Source: CAIOJG01 sp964477455 (GTDB taxonomy: Bacteria; Patescibacteriota; Patescibacteriia; Magasanikbacterales; GWA2-37-8). From it: a stretch of DNA of 20,062 bases. The stretch is from positions 1 through 20,062 of the forward strand of contig CAYZHG010000070.1 in NCBI GenBank assembly GCA_964477455.1, written 5' to 3'. The notes beneath the pieces are model-generated. The model was not told the origin of the DNA. It did no database searches and was given only the letters and a program-made list of their open reading frames with translations. The translations under genes and the position numbers were made by a program. Each line of letters opens with the position of its first letter. Position 1 is the stretch's first letter. This document shows positions 6,219-13,371 of the stretch, one piece after another.

Positions 6219-8042
6219 TTATATTAAATGCTTTATACATTCTTTTAAACTATCCTTTCCTAAAATATGTAATTCAGTCATCGCTCGAGTTAAGGCAACG
6301 TACAATAAGTCTTTATAAATCTTTTTTGACTCTTCGATAATTGCCTCGGGAACATCTAATAATTGAAACGACTCACTATTTACTCCTACAATAAAAACTT
6401 GATCAAATTCAACACCCTGTGCCTCTTTATAATCAAGATAATAAACATTGCTTATGTTTTTCAACTCTTTTTTAAAATCGATTAGGTAGCTTTTTTCTTT
6501 GCAAATAATTCCTGTTGTTGAATTGAGTGAAGTATTGATAAATTTTTTTACATAATTAATTTCTTCATCTTTTGAAGTAAAGAGGTTTTCAATTACCGAT
6601 ATTCCATTTTTTATTTCAATTGGAATGTTAACTTTATAGCCCAAGCATCTGATAAAATTAAGTATTTGTTTAGTATTGCGATAAACCTTATGCAGGACAA
6701 CCAAACGTTCTGGATTAAACTCTTCTCCGATATCTTGCCAATCCTTTATCGTTCCAAGTTGTGTTTTTTGGGCAAGATCACCAACGTAAACAATCGAATT
6801 TATTCGTAGATTCATACAAGTCTTAAAAAGACGGACCTGCTCGGGTAGATAGTTTTGGAACTCGTCAATGACTGCTAAGTTGTATTGTATTGGAAAAGCA
6901 ATCTTCCTTTTTCGATAGCCGCCATTTGTCTTTTCTACATAATATTCTTTTGTTAAAGAAAAGTGTTGGTGTTTGTTAAGATAATCCTGAAGAAGAATTG
7001 TAAGATCTATGCGATCTAAACTTTTTTCCAGTTTTTGACGAATAAACAATGTTTGTTCAGCTTTTTCTTTAAAAGCATAAATTTCGGACAACATCGAATA
7101 TACATTAATTTTCTGATAATTCAAATTCTGGCTGCGCAAGGCTGATAATTTTAAATGTTCATAATTAAATTTATCCGAATCACAAAGATCTACCCCTATA
7201 AAATATTTGTAATCTTGAAGACCTAAAATTGAAAAAGCCCAATCAGCAAAAGTGATTATTGAAACGCCCTTAATACCCAGGTCTGGAAGTAGATGCGAAA
7301 AATATTCTTTGGTGCCAGCATCTTGAACCATGACCATAATCGAATCAGGAGAGAAATATTCGGTTGTTTCTGGCGATTGTAATAAATAAGCAATTCGGTG
7401 TAGGGCAAGAGTAGTTTTTCCGGAACCAGCCGGACCAGAAATTAAAAATGGATCTTTAAAAGATGCGCGTATAACTTGATCTTGGGCCTTTTCCATTTGT
7501 TCGACTACTTCAGGTAATACAAACCCCTGTTTATGCTTAGTAAAATTTTCCTGGTAAATTAATTCTGCGCTTTTTCCTGCTTCCTCAGTTGAAAAAAATA
7601 TTAATTTGCCATCGACAATCGTGTATTGATCTTTTCTAGATAGTTGACCCTCTTGCTTATTTCCATCTGGTCGGAAATAAGAGGCTGATCCTGGTTTTTC
7701 AAATCGAAGGGACGCAGCCGGAGTAATCCAGGAATAAATATTCTCTTCGTTAAATGAAAACTTTGAAAAATAAAAATTCTTTTTTTCACCATTTATTATA
7801 AATTCGCAAAAATTAAAATATGGCGAAGGGTAAAGTTGCTTCAAATTTTCAACACGTTCCTGGCTAATTGCTAAAATTTTACTAGCCGCCAAAGCATCAC
7901 CTGAATACATTCGCATTGACTCCTTAGTCATGGTCGAGTTTTTAACTTCCATAGCCAAAACAGCATCCTTGATCTTCTCTCTAATTTTAATAACATGCTC
8001 TTTAGCCCTAGAATGTAATTCACTTTTACGTTCTGACTGCAT
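6219..8042 (-). CDS. helD: HelD-like superfamily 1 helicase (RNA polymerase-associated)
   Basis: This 607-residue protein has the SF1 helicase motifs in order: Walker A GPAGSGKT (203-210), DEFQ (393-396), GDLAQ (421-425), YRNTKQI (454-460), QGVEFDQVF (542-550) and YVALTRAM (581-588). Between residues 75 and 150 it carries the segment that separates HelD from UvrD/Rep: PYF, then YSWITPAASLRF followed by PGSASYF and RKDQYTIVDGKL, matching the HelD pattern DWRAPISSLFY, GPASY and KRQ-x-x-I-x-x-G-K-L. HelD proteins bind RNA polymerase and release it from nucleic acid, and some actinobacterial members protect against rifamycins. The N-terminal arm (about residues 1-70) is short and helical and the whole protein is smaller than Bacillus HelD. 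It has its own promoter and a structured leader. No Shine-Dalgarno is seen. Confidence 0.85.
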   Translation of the reverse strand: MQSERKSELHSRAKEHVIKIREKIKDAVLAMEVKNSTMTKESMRMYSGDALAASKILAISQERVENLKQLYPSPYFNFCEFIINGEKKNFYFSKFSFNEENIYSWITPAASLRFEKPGSASYFRPDGNKQEGQLSRKDQYTIVDGKLIFFSTEEAGKSAELIYQENFTKHKQGFVLPEVVEQMEKAQDQVIRASFKDPFLISGPAGSGKTTLALHRIAYLLQSPETTEYFSPDSIMVMVQDAGTKEYFSHLLPDLGIKGVSIITFADWAFSILGLQDYKYFIGVDLCDSDKFNYEHLKLSALRSQNLNYQKINVYSMLSEIYAFKEKAEQTLFIRQKLEKSLDRIDLTILLQDYLNKHQHFSLTKEYYVEKTNGGYRKRKIAFPIQYNLAVIDEFQNYLPEQVRLFKTCMNLRINSIVYVGDLAQKTQLGTIKDWQDIGEEFNPERLVVLHKVYRNTKQILNFIRCLGYKVNIPIEIKNGISVIENLFTSKDEEINYVKKFINTSLNSTTGIICKEKSYLIDFKKELKNISNVYYLDYKEAQGVEFDQVFIVGVNSESFQLLDVPEAIIEESKKIYKDLLYVALTRAMTELHILGKDSLKECIKHLI

Positions 8043-8055
8043 AAAAGACTTATAA

Positions 8056-8074
8056 AACCGCCTTTTGGGCGGTT
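8056..8074 (-). terminator. Terminator-like hairpin in the helD leader (possible attenuator)
   Basis: AACCGCC (8056-8062) and GGCGGTT (8068-8074) form a perfect seven-pair GC-rich stem with a five-base loop. In the minus-strand RNA it is followed by UUAUAAGUCUUUU just before the helD ATG at 8042. It lies downstream of the helD promoter, so it can end transcripts from the cluster upstream and also attenuate helD itself. Confidence 0.6.
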
Positions 8075-8113
8075 CAATTACGATAGTATTAAATTAACGT
8101 ACTAAATTATTTT

Positions 8114-8129
8114 ATATGGTATTCCATAT
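8114..8129. promoter_or_regulatory. Second inverted repeat in the helD leader
   Basis: ATATGG (8114-8119), four bases, then CCATAT (8124-8129). It is a six-base inverted repeat just downstream of the expected helD transcription start. It may be a second operator half or chance in AT-rich DNA. Confidence 0.3.
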
Positions 8130-8130
8130 T

Positions 8131-8147
8131 TACACTTTTAAAGTGTA
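8131..8147. promoter_or_regulatory. Operator-like palindrome over the helD -10 box
   Basis: TACACTTTTAAAGTGTA is a perfect palindrome of two eight-base arms around one central base. It completely covers the -10 hexamer of the helD promoter, the usual position for a repressor site. The cognate regulator is not in this window. Confidence 0.5.
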
Positions 8148-8170
8148 GTCTTTTTTCCAATAATTGTCAA
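8142..8170 (-). promoter_or_regulatory. Promoter for helD and the methyltransferase gene
   Basis: On the minus strand a perfect TTGACA (8170-8165) is followed by 17 bases and TACACT (8147-8142). The expected start is near 8135, giving a leader of about 90 bases that holds the two structures at 8114-8129 and 8056-8074. Confidence 0.6.
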
Positions 8171-8194
8171 TTCGTGTGATTTTATTGAAAATAT

Positions 8195-9388
8195 TTAGCT
8201 GAGGTTATAACAATTAAGAACGACTTCCGCTCGTCTCTCGTATGTAAATTTTTTTGATAATTCACGTGCATTTGAGGCAAATTCCTTTGCTAATTCTGGG
8301 TTATTAATATAATATTGTATTTTTTTCGCCAAATCCTCCGCGTTATCTGGTTCAAAAAAAATAGCAGTGACCCCATTGTTAAGTACTTCTTGAACCGCCG
8401 GAACATTACTAGCTACTATTGGCAGCCCAATTGCCATATACTCGAACATCTTTAATGGCGATGTATAAGACGAAAAATTACCACTTGGCAGAGGAATAAC
8501 ACCAAAGTCAGAATTATATAGCAACTCCTCAATCTTTTCGTGTTCCATCGGAGGAATTATTTGTAAACGATGGGAATCAACAAGGTCTTTAAATTTAAAA
8601 TTGAAAGATTTTCGATGTTTTTCACTTCCACCAATCAATTTGATCGAGAATCGACTATCAAGAAAATATAAAGATTTAATTAAACAATCTATGCCTTTAA
8701 TTTTAAAAAAATTTAAACCCGCGTAAATTATTTCAAATTTTTCTTTATTATAATTAATAACCTTCTGATTTACACTTCTAAAATCGTGCACATTGACCAC
8801 TACTGAAATAGGTGGATGAAAATTAAAGTCTTTTTTTATTGAATCAGCGAGTACCTTAGAAACCGTGGCCAGTGAAATTGTTGGATAACTTTTCGAAAGT
8901 CTTTCAAATAATTTTTTGTGCTGAAACTTACGTATCACAATTTCGAACAAGTGATGATAAATAGAAATTGCGTAGTCTAAATCATGTAATTCCAATACAA
9001 CACGATTTATTTTTAATTTCCCTAGTTTTTTTATCAAATGCTCAGCGTCCGATAAACCGAATATTCTTACATAAGCCAAATCAATGGATTGGATTTTTTT
9101 AATAATTTTAATACTTTGTCTAATAAATAAATACGGATATAGAATCTTTTTTAAAATTGCGATGTGAAAATATTTTTCGATCCAAGCAAGTGATTTCGTG
9201 TCCATGTCTACATAAAAAGTGTTGCCGTCTTGCCTGATTTTAGAAAAACCACGACGATCGTTGCCCAAAAAAATCCCGTAGGTTTCTGAGTTTGCTTTGC
9301 AAAGAGCTTCATAAGTTCTTTTGCACTGAATTTGATTTCCTCGATTAGAAGATTCGATTTTACTAAAAGCTACATACAACATTTTCAT
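8195..9388 (-). CDS. GT4-type glycosyltransferase
   Basis: This 397-residue GT-B-fold enzyme probably moves a sugar from a nucleotide or phosphate donor to an acceptor. The C-terminal domain carries the family 4 signature: GVIPLPSGN, then SPLKMFEYMAIGLPIVASNVP (within residues 308-334) with the donor-binding glutamates, and a final HPEEL-like segment NPELAKEFASNARELSKKFT. The middle has IIYAGLNFFKIKGIDCLIK, the linker and start of the second Rossmann domain. The N-terminal half is diverged, so the acceptor cannot be predicted. It is the last gene of the six-gene cluster, 20 bases after the phosphoribosyltransferase gene, and would glycosylate the product of that pathway if the cluster is a pathway (inference). 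The start has no Shine-Dalgarno; an alternative ATG two codons in is equally possible. Confidence 0.85.
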   Translation of the reverse strand: MKMLYVAFSKIESSNRGNQIQCKRTYEALCKANSETYGIFLGNDRRGFSKIRQDGNTFYVDMDTKSLAWIEKYFHIAILKKILYPYLFIRQSIKIIKKIQSIDLAYVRIFGLSDAEHLIKKLGKLKINRVVLELHDLDYAISIYHHLFEIVIRKFQHKKLFERLSKSYPTISLATVSKVLADSIKKDFNFHPPISVVVNVHDFRSVNQKVINYNKEKFEIIYAGLNFFKIKGIDCLIKSLYFLDSRFSIKLIGGSEKHRKSFNFKFKDLVDSHRLQIIPPMEHEKIEELLYNSDFGVIPLPSGNFSSYTSPLKMFEYMAIGLPIVASNVPAVQEVLNNGVTAIFFEPDNAEDLAKKIQYYINNPELAKEFASNARELSKKFTYERRAEVVLNCYNLS

Positions 9389-9408
9389 ATATCAACAGAT
9401 CTAAGATT

Positions 9409-9972
9409 TTAATATACTCCACCAGTGGGAACTTCATTAAGGTGTACTTTTCTAGCTATAGCCAATGCTTTAGCACTATACCCAGAATGCAACAAAAGTT
9501 TAAGACTGGCTTGAAGAGAACTGCCAGTAGTAACAACATCATCGATAATAAGTATATCAAAAAATCCTTTTAACTTATCTGATTTTAAAGACAAGCTTCT
9601 AAGCTGCTCATTTTCATTGCGTGTATTTTTAGGTAAAGAAACGCTCCGTAAAATAATTCCATTGCCATCAACCCATTTTGCAGAAAGACTGTTCAATTTT
9701 TTTACAACCAAAAACGGCAACTGCTCCGATTCTTTCTTATCCATATTGGTCGAAGGAAACGGGATGATAATAATCTTTTTATCCTCAAGTTGGCTTGCCA
9801 CCCATTCAGTTATTTCTTCCAGATATCTTGTTTCATTATGTTTAGAAGTTAATATTTTAAACGTTCTTGAGTCAGAAGAAAGTTTTTTACCCATTTTTTC
9901 CCGATCTTCTTTAATTATAAAGTAATTTATGAAATTGATCCCATTAAAACTTGGCAGATTATTTTTAAACAT
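9409..9972 (-). CDS. ComF-like phosphoribosyltransferase domain protein
   Basis: This 187-residue protein has a clear type I PRTase PRPP-binding loop, ILIIDDVVTTGSS (residues 140-152), with the two acidic residues and the TTG turn. A preceding R-S-x-x-x-x-x-T-R-x-x-x-E-Q-L-R-S-L segment (109-127) resembles the region before the loop in ComF-family proteins, and the following ALAIARKV strand also fits ComF. The N-terminal zinc finger of classical ComF is absent. ComF relatives have poorly known substrates and are often part of DNA-uptake machinery, but no competence gene lies here. The neighbours (HAD phosphatase 3 bases upstream, GT4 downstream) suggest a biosynthetic role, for example adding ribose phosphate to an acceptor; this is inference. 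Confidence 0.75.
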   Translation of the reverse strand: MFKNNLPSFNGINFINYFIIKEDREKMGKKLSSDSRTFKILTSKHNETRYLEEITEWVASQLEDKKIIIIPFPSTNMDKKESEQLPFLVVKKLNSLSAKWVDGNGIILRSVSLPKNTRNENEQLRSLSLKSDKLKGFFDILIIDDVVTTGSSLQASLKLLLHSGYSAKALAIARKVHLNEVPTGGVY

Positions 9973-9975
9973 AAA

Positions 9976-10983
9976 TTATTGGTTCGATAAGACATTAACC
10001 ATCTCGAGAACGTCATAAACAGCTTGATCTACTGCACCCTTCATATACAAATCAACACTTGAATTATCGGACTTACTTTTTTCTCCAACCATAATCATAA
10101 AAGCATCAGTGATATGCTGTTTCACAAGTGTATCATCAATTATTCCGGAATCCCTGTCTCCAATATGAACTACCAAAACCTTTGACATTGATATTTCTGA
10201 TTGCTCCAGCCATTTCACTAAGCCAATCCCTTTATTAATAAATTTAGAACTACGCTCTAATCGTCCAAACACACACCTGTCCTTAAATTTATCATTAAAA
10301 AAGGCTTTTTTCTTAAGCATATACTTTTTCTCAATCGAAGAATCAGTACCAAGCAAATCAGCCATGGATTGAATTGCATCTGAACTCTTGGATGAGATTT
10401 TATCATAAAATATTTTCTGATCATTTGAAATTGGAAATTCAACCCTAAAAATTTGTTTGGGGTGGGTATCATCATTTTTAATACTAATGCATGGAGGCAA
10501 AACATCTCCGAACCAACCCCTTGGATTTTGTGAATAAAACAAATCCATAAATCCTTCCTTTTCTACAACGTCATCGTTAAAATATAAAGATCTTCCTTGA
10601 GAATGTGAGAAATCAACGAATGGCAATACACCGTTTCTAACAGAATTAAGAAATCTTTCAACAATTTCTTTCTCAATTTCACCTCGCTTATTAAAAATGG
10701 ATTTTCCATTCACCAAGATGATACTTCCTGATCCTAAAATAGCGTTATTTATATTAGTCACTTCTTTGCAGAACGCCGCGTAGCCCATTAATTCTCTCCC
10801 CGTATTTATTAATAATTTGATTTTGTTTTGCTTTTTTAATTTATCGAGTAATTCAATAGTCTGTGGTAATACCCAATTATTTCCCAGATCGCGATTAACC
10901 AAAGTGTTGTCTAAGTCTAAACTTAAAATTAATGTTTTTTCTTTTCCCTTGGCGATGTATTCCTTTAATTTATTCATACTCAT
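9976..10983 (-). CDS. HAD-superfamily phosphatase, type IIB (Cof/sucrose-phosphatase-like)
   Basis: This 335-residue protein has all four HAD motifs: I is LDLDNTLV with nucleophile Asp23 and acid/base Asp25, II is INTGR with Thr61, III is probably the lysine in INKGIGLVKWL (about 251) and IV is HIGDRDSGIIDD (273-284). The large cap between motifs II and III (about 85-235) places it in the type IIB group with Cof, sucrose-6-phosphate phosphatase and trehalose-6-phosphatase, which act on sugar phosphates. It probably removes phosphate from a sugar or cyclitol intermediate. Its ATG overlaps the stop of the preceding kinase gene by four bases (ATGA), indicating translational coupling. The substrate is not determinable from sequence. 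Confidence 0.8.
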   Translation of the reverse strand: MSMNKLKEYIAKGKEKTLILSLDLDNTLVNRDLGNNWVLPQTIELLDKLKKQNKIKLLINTGRELMGYAAFCKEVTNINNAILGSGSIILVNGKSIFNKRGEIEKEIVERFLNSVRNGVLPFVDFSHSQGRSLYFNDDVVEKEGFMDLFYSQNPRGWFGDVLPPCISIKNDDTHPKQIFRVEFPISNDQKIFYDKISSKSSDAIQSMADLLGTDSSIEKKYMLKKKAFFNDKFKDRCVFGRLERSSKFINKGIGLVKWLEQSEISMSKVLVVHIGDRDSGIIDDTLVKQHITDAFMIMVGEKSKSDNSSVDLYMKGAVDQAVYDVLEMVNVLSNQ

Positions 10984-12263
10984 ATGGCAACAAATTTATT
11001 TTCAATATATTCTGAAATGGATTGAAATTTTCTGTCTTGCATAAAATGCGCAATCAGACCAAGATATAACAAAATATCCTTTTCTTCTAATCTAAAAATG
11101 TTTTTTACTCCAATCAATCTTAATAACATAGCGCTTTTAAATTCGCTAACCAAATGCGCCTGTTGTTCAGGTGTAAGCTGCTTCTCAAGAGCTTTAACAA
11201 TCATATTATTATACTGACCAATCAAATCTTTTTTCAATTGAGGAAGAGGATAACGAAAATCGATTTTTAAATTTCCGTCAAGAGCAATCTCATACTTGAC
11301 TTCAATTTGTTTAGAAAATGTATCTGTATAATCGCGATCTTGCGGATTCGAAGATTCAGAATATTTTGGGGTAATATAGTGACCTGATAAATATGAGTGT
11401 GCACAAAAAATTGCTGACTCTTGAGCCAAAGGGTTCATCCCAGCAACTTCAAAATCAAAAAAATTACCATCTGCTGTTATATTACTTTCCGTAGGATCGC
11501 CCTGAGAGAGAATAAATAATCTTGGTTTCTTTTGAGATAAATTATCTTTGGCAGCGCTTAGGTGTCCTTCAATACTATTATCCATTTGAACTTCGTTTAC
11601 ATAATACCTACCGTTCATGACATCCTTTACGCTAATAGTCCTATCTCCGATTTTAAAAATAATTTTATCTGAGCTATAATATTTATCAATTCTACCCCCA
11701 GGAATAAGTCGGTCATTAAAAAAAGCATCATTTTTACCAATTTCAACTCGCGGTTCAATTGATAAAGTTCTAGAAAATATATTCGCAACACATTGCAACA
11801 TTTTTCCACTCCTTAATAAAGCCGCTTCGTGTTCGGATTGATTGCCAGTAGACATTACTGAATTCAGATTAGTCATTAAGAGATCGCCGGAAGCAACTTC
11901 TTCGCAATAATCCTGTATATAAAAAGCACACTGTTCGGCAAAATGATGGCCTCTTACAGTTTCGTGAGGGAACACACCAGCGAGACGATAACCCTGCAAT
12001 TCTTTAAAAATTGAGTCGCGACTGGCAAACTTAAAAAAAAATTTTTCACCCTCAATTTCAATCGCACCAAAAAAACTTTTTTTAGTCTTATTAGTTTCAA
12101 GTATTTTATAATTCTTTATTCCTTCGAATTCAAAATACTTCGCCAAAATTTCCGAAGCTTGCTCCGAAAGTAATTCAGGTGTAATTTCAATATTTTCAGG
12201 AATATCCTTAGATGTAAACGTGATTTCTTCCAAGTTTGGCATTCTTTCTCTATATCGTGACAT
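10980..12263 (-). CDS. Kinase-fold phosphotransferase A (APH-like)
   Basis: The 427-residue protein has the aminoglycoside-phosphotransferase/choline-kinase fold signature. There is an ATP-binding lysine in EKFFFKFA (Lys78 counted from this start) with a glutamate ten residues on. A catalytic loop SQGDPTESNI (253-262) follows, where QGD replaces the usual HGD, and then FFDFEVAG (268-275) with the metal-binding Asp. Such enzymes phosphorylate small molecules including sugars, choline and antibiotics. The frame extends to a TTG at 12272 that overlaps the upstream stop by four bases; I prefer the ATG at 12263, though the ATG at 12242 has a weak GAGAAAG before it. The N-terminal 50 residues and the C-terminal 130 are not recognised. 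It pairs with another kinase-fold gene directly upstream. Confidence 0.72.
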   Translation of the reverse strand: MSRYRERMPNLEEITFTSKDIPENIEITPELLSEQASEILAKYFEFEGIKNYKILETNKTKKSFFGAIEIEGEKFFFKFASRDSIFKELQGYRLAGVFPHETVRGHHFAEQCAFYIQDYCEEVASGDLLMTNLNSVMSTGNQSEHEAALLRSGKMLQCVANIFSRTLSIEPRVEIGKNDAFFNDRLIPGGRIDKYYSSDKIIFKIGDRTISVKDVMNGRYYVNEVQMDNSIEGHLSAAKDNLSQKKPRLFILSQGDPTESNITADGNFFDFEVAGMNPLAQESAIFCAHSYLSGHYITPKYSESSNPQDRDYTDTFSKQIEVKYEIALDGNLKIDFRYPLPQLKKDLIGQYNNMIVKALEKQLTPEQQAHLVSEFKSAMLLRLIGVKNIFRLEEKDILLYLGLIAHFMQDRKFQSISEYIENKFVAI

Positions 12264-12268
12264 AAAAA

Positions 12269-13366
12269 TCAAATATTAAAAACCTTTCTCTCAAGCTCGT
12301 AATAGGAATCAACAAGAACTGAAATTAATGATTCTAAAGGCACACCTAATTTTAAATGACGGCGGATCGTTATTAAATTAACGACAAACTTGTATAGTTT
12401 CAAACGGTCTGGGAAAGTATAATCCCCATTATTTTTAACTATTGACGAAGAGAAATCTTCTTCCAAACTTTCAATTAGCTTTCTTTGTAAAAGATCTGGA
12501 TAATCAAGTGATTCCACAATTAAAAATTGTCCAACTGTTATTCCAACTTTTTTAGTTTCGTCATTAGTTCTATTTCGTACCTTCGCGATGCAATGAAATC
12601 GATTAATAAAATTAAAGAACTTACCAACATCAAGGGCAAAGTCCGCCATGTCGCTTCCATTAGATAAATCAACAATTTTAAAATCCTGACCAGTAATAAT
12701 AATATTTGAAGGTTGAAAGTCGCCAGTAACGCACGAGAAAACCGAACTATTAATGTTGGTAAAAGTTTTAAGAACTTTTACCAACATCTTTTCAATCGAT
12801 GGCAGCTCGACACTATTTCCGTCTATCTTGTAAATGACGGATTTTGAAAAAATTTTAGCAAGATCGCTATTTTCTTTATAAAGCATCGTGGTTCGCTCTT
12901 CAATATTTTTTATTACTTCGTCCAAATTTATTTCTGTAGAAGATAAGTTTTGTGACCAAAACATTTTAAAAGTTTTATTCAGTATTTTTTTTATGAAATT
13001 TAATCGATCTGAATTTAATATTAGATGCTCACTTATTAATACCTCTTCCAAAGTCACCCCGTTAAGGTACGGCAATACAAGTCTATTACCACCTGAAAAA
13101 ATTTTATTTTTTTCTAAAAAAAGCTCATTTTTAAAAAAAGAGTTTAAATAAATTTGATTTTCTCTGTCAACTTTTTCTCCTATTTTTATAAATAGTGACT
13201 CGTCTTTAAATTCAACAACTCTTTTCAAGGTGTCAGTTTGACCACCATTTATGTCGAAAATCTTTATTGATTTTTTATTTTTTTTGACACAAATATCCAT
13301 TAAGATTTTTTGAAAATCTTCCTCGTAATTATTTTTTTTTAAATTCTTTCTGACCATCTTCAACAT
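12269..13366 (-). CDS. Kinase-fold phosphotransferase B (APH-like)
   Basis: This 365-residue protein is a second APH-fold protein. The lysine in SLFIKIGEK (Lys61) and Glu69 fit the ATP-binding pair. The catalytic loop is TGDFQPSNIII (214-224), with Asp216 as base and Asn221 as metal ligand, followed by KIVDLSNGSDMADFALDVGKF (230-250) with metal-binding Asp233 and the typical D-x-A-x-D helix. Active-site residues are all present, so it should be an active kinase on a small molecule. It is only weakly similar to kinase A, so the two are not a recent duplication. It starts five bases after the cyclase stop and its TGA overlaps the frame of the next gene. It is unusually AT-rich and Lys/Asn/Ile-rich, like the cyclase gene. 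Confidence 0.75.
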   Translation of the reverse strand: MLKMVRKNLKKNNYEEDFQKILMDICVKKNKKSIKIFDINGGQTDTLKRVVEFKDESLFIKIGEKVDRENQIYLNSFFKNELFLEKNKIFSGGNRLVLPYLNGVTLEEVLISEHLILNSDRLNFIKKILNKTFKMFWSQNLSSTEINLDEVIKNIEERTTMLYKENSDLAKIFSKSVIYKIDGNSVELPSIEKMLVKVLKTFTNINSSVFSCVTGDFQPSNIIITGQDFKIVDLSNGSDMADFALDVGKFFNFINRFHCIAKVRNRTNDETKKVGITVGQFLIVESLDYPDLLQRKLIESLEEDFSSSIVKNNGDYTFPDRLKLYKFVVNLITIRRHLKLGVPLESLISVLVDSYYELERKVFNI

Positions 13367-13371
13367 ATGAA

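Noticed and set aside
9409..9972. Part of a competence (ComF) system
   Set aside because: The zinc finger is missing and no DNA-uptake gene is near; the neighbours are sugar-type enzymes.
10980..12272. TTG start at 12272 for kinase A
   Set aside because: It would give a neat four-base overlap, but there is no ribosome-binding site and an ATG follows three codons later. It remains possible.
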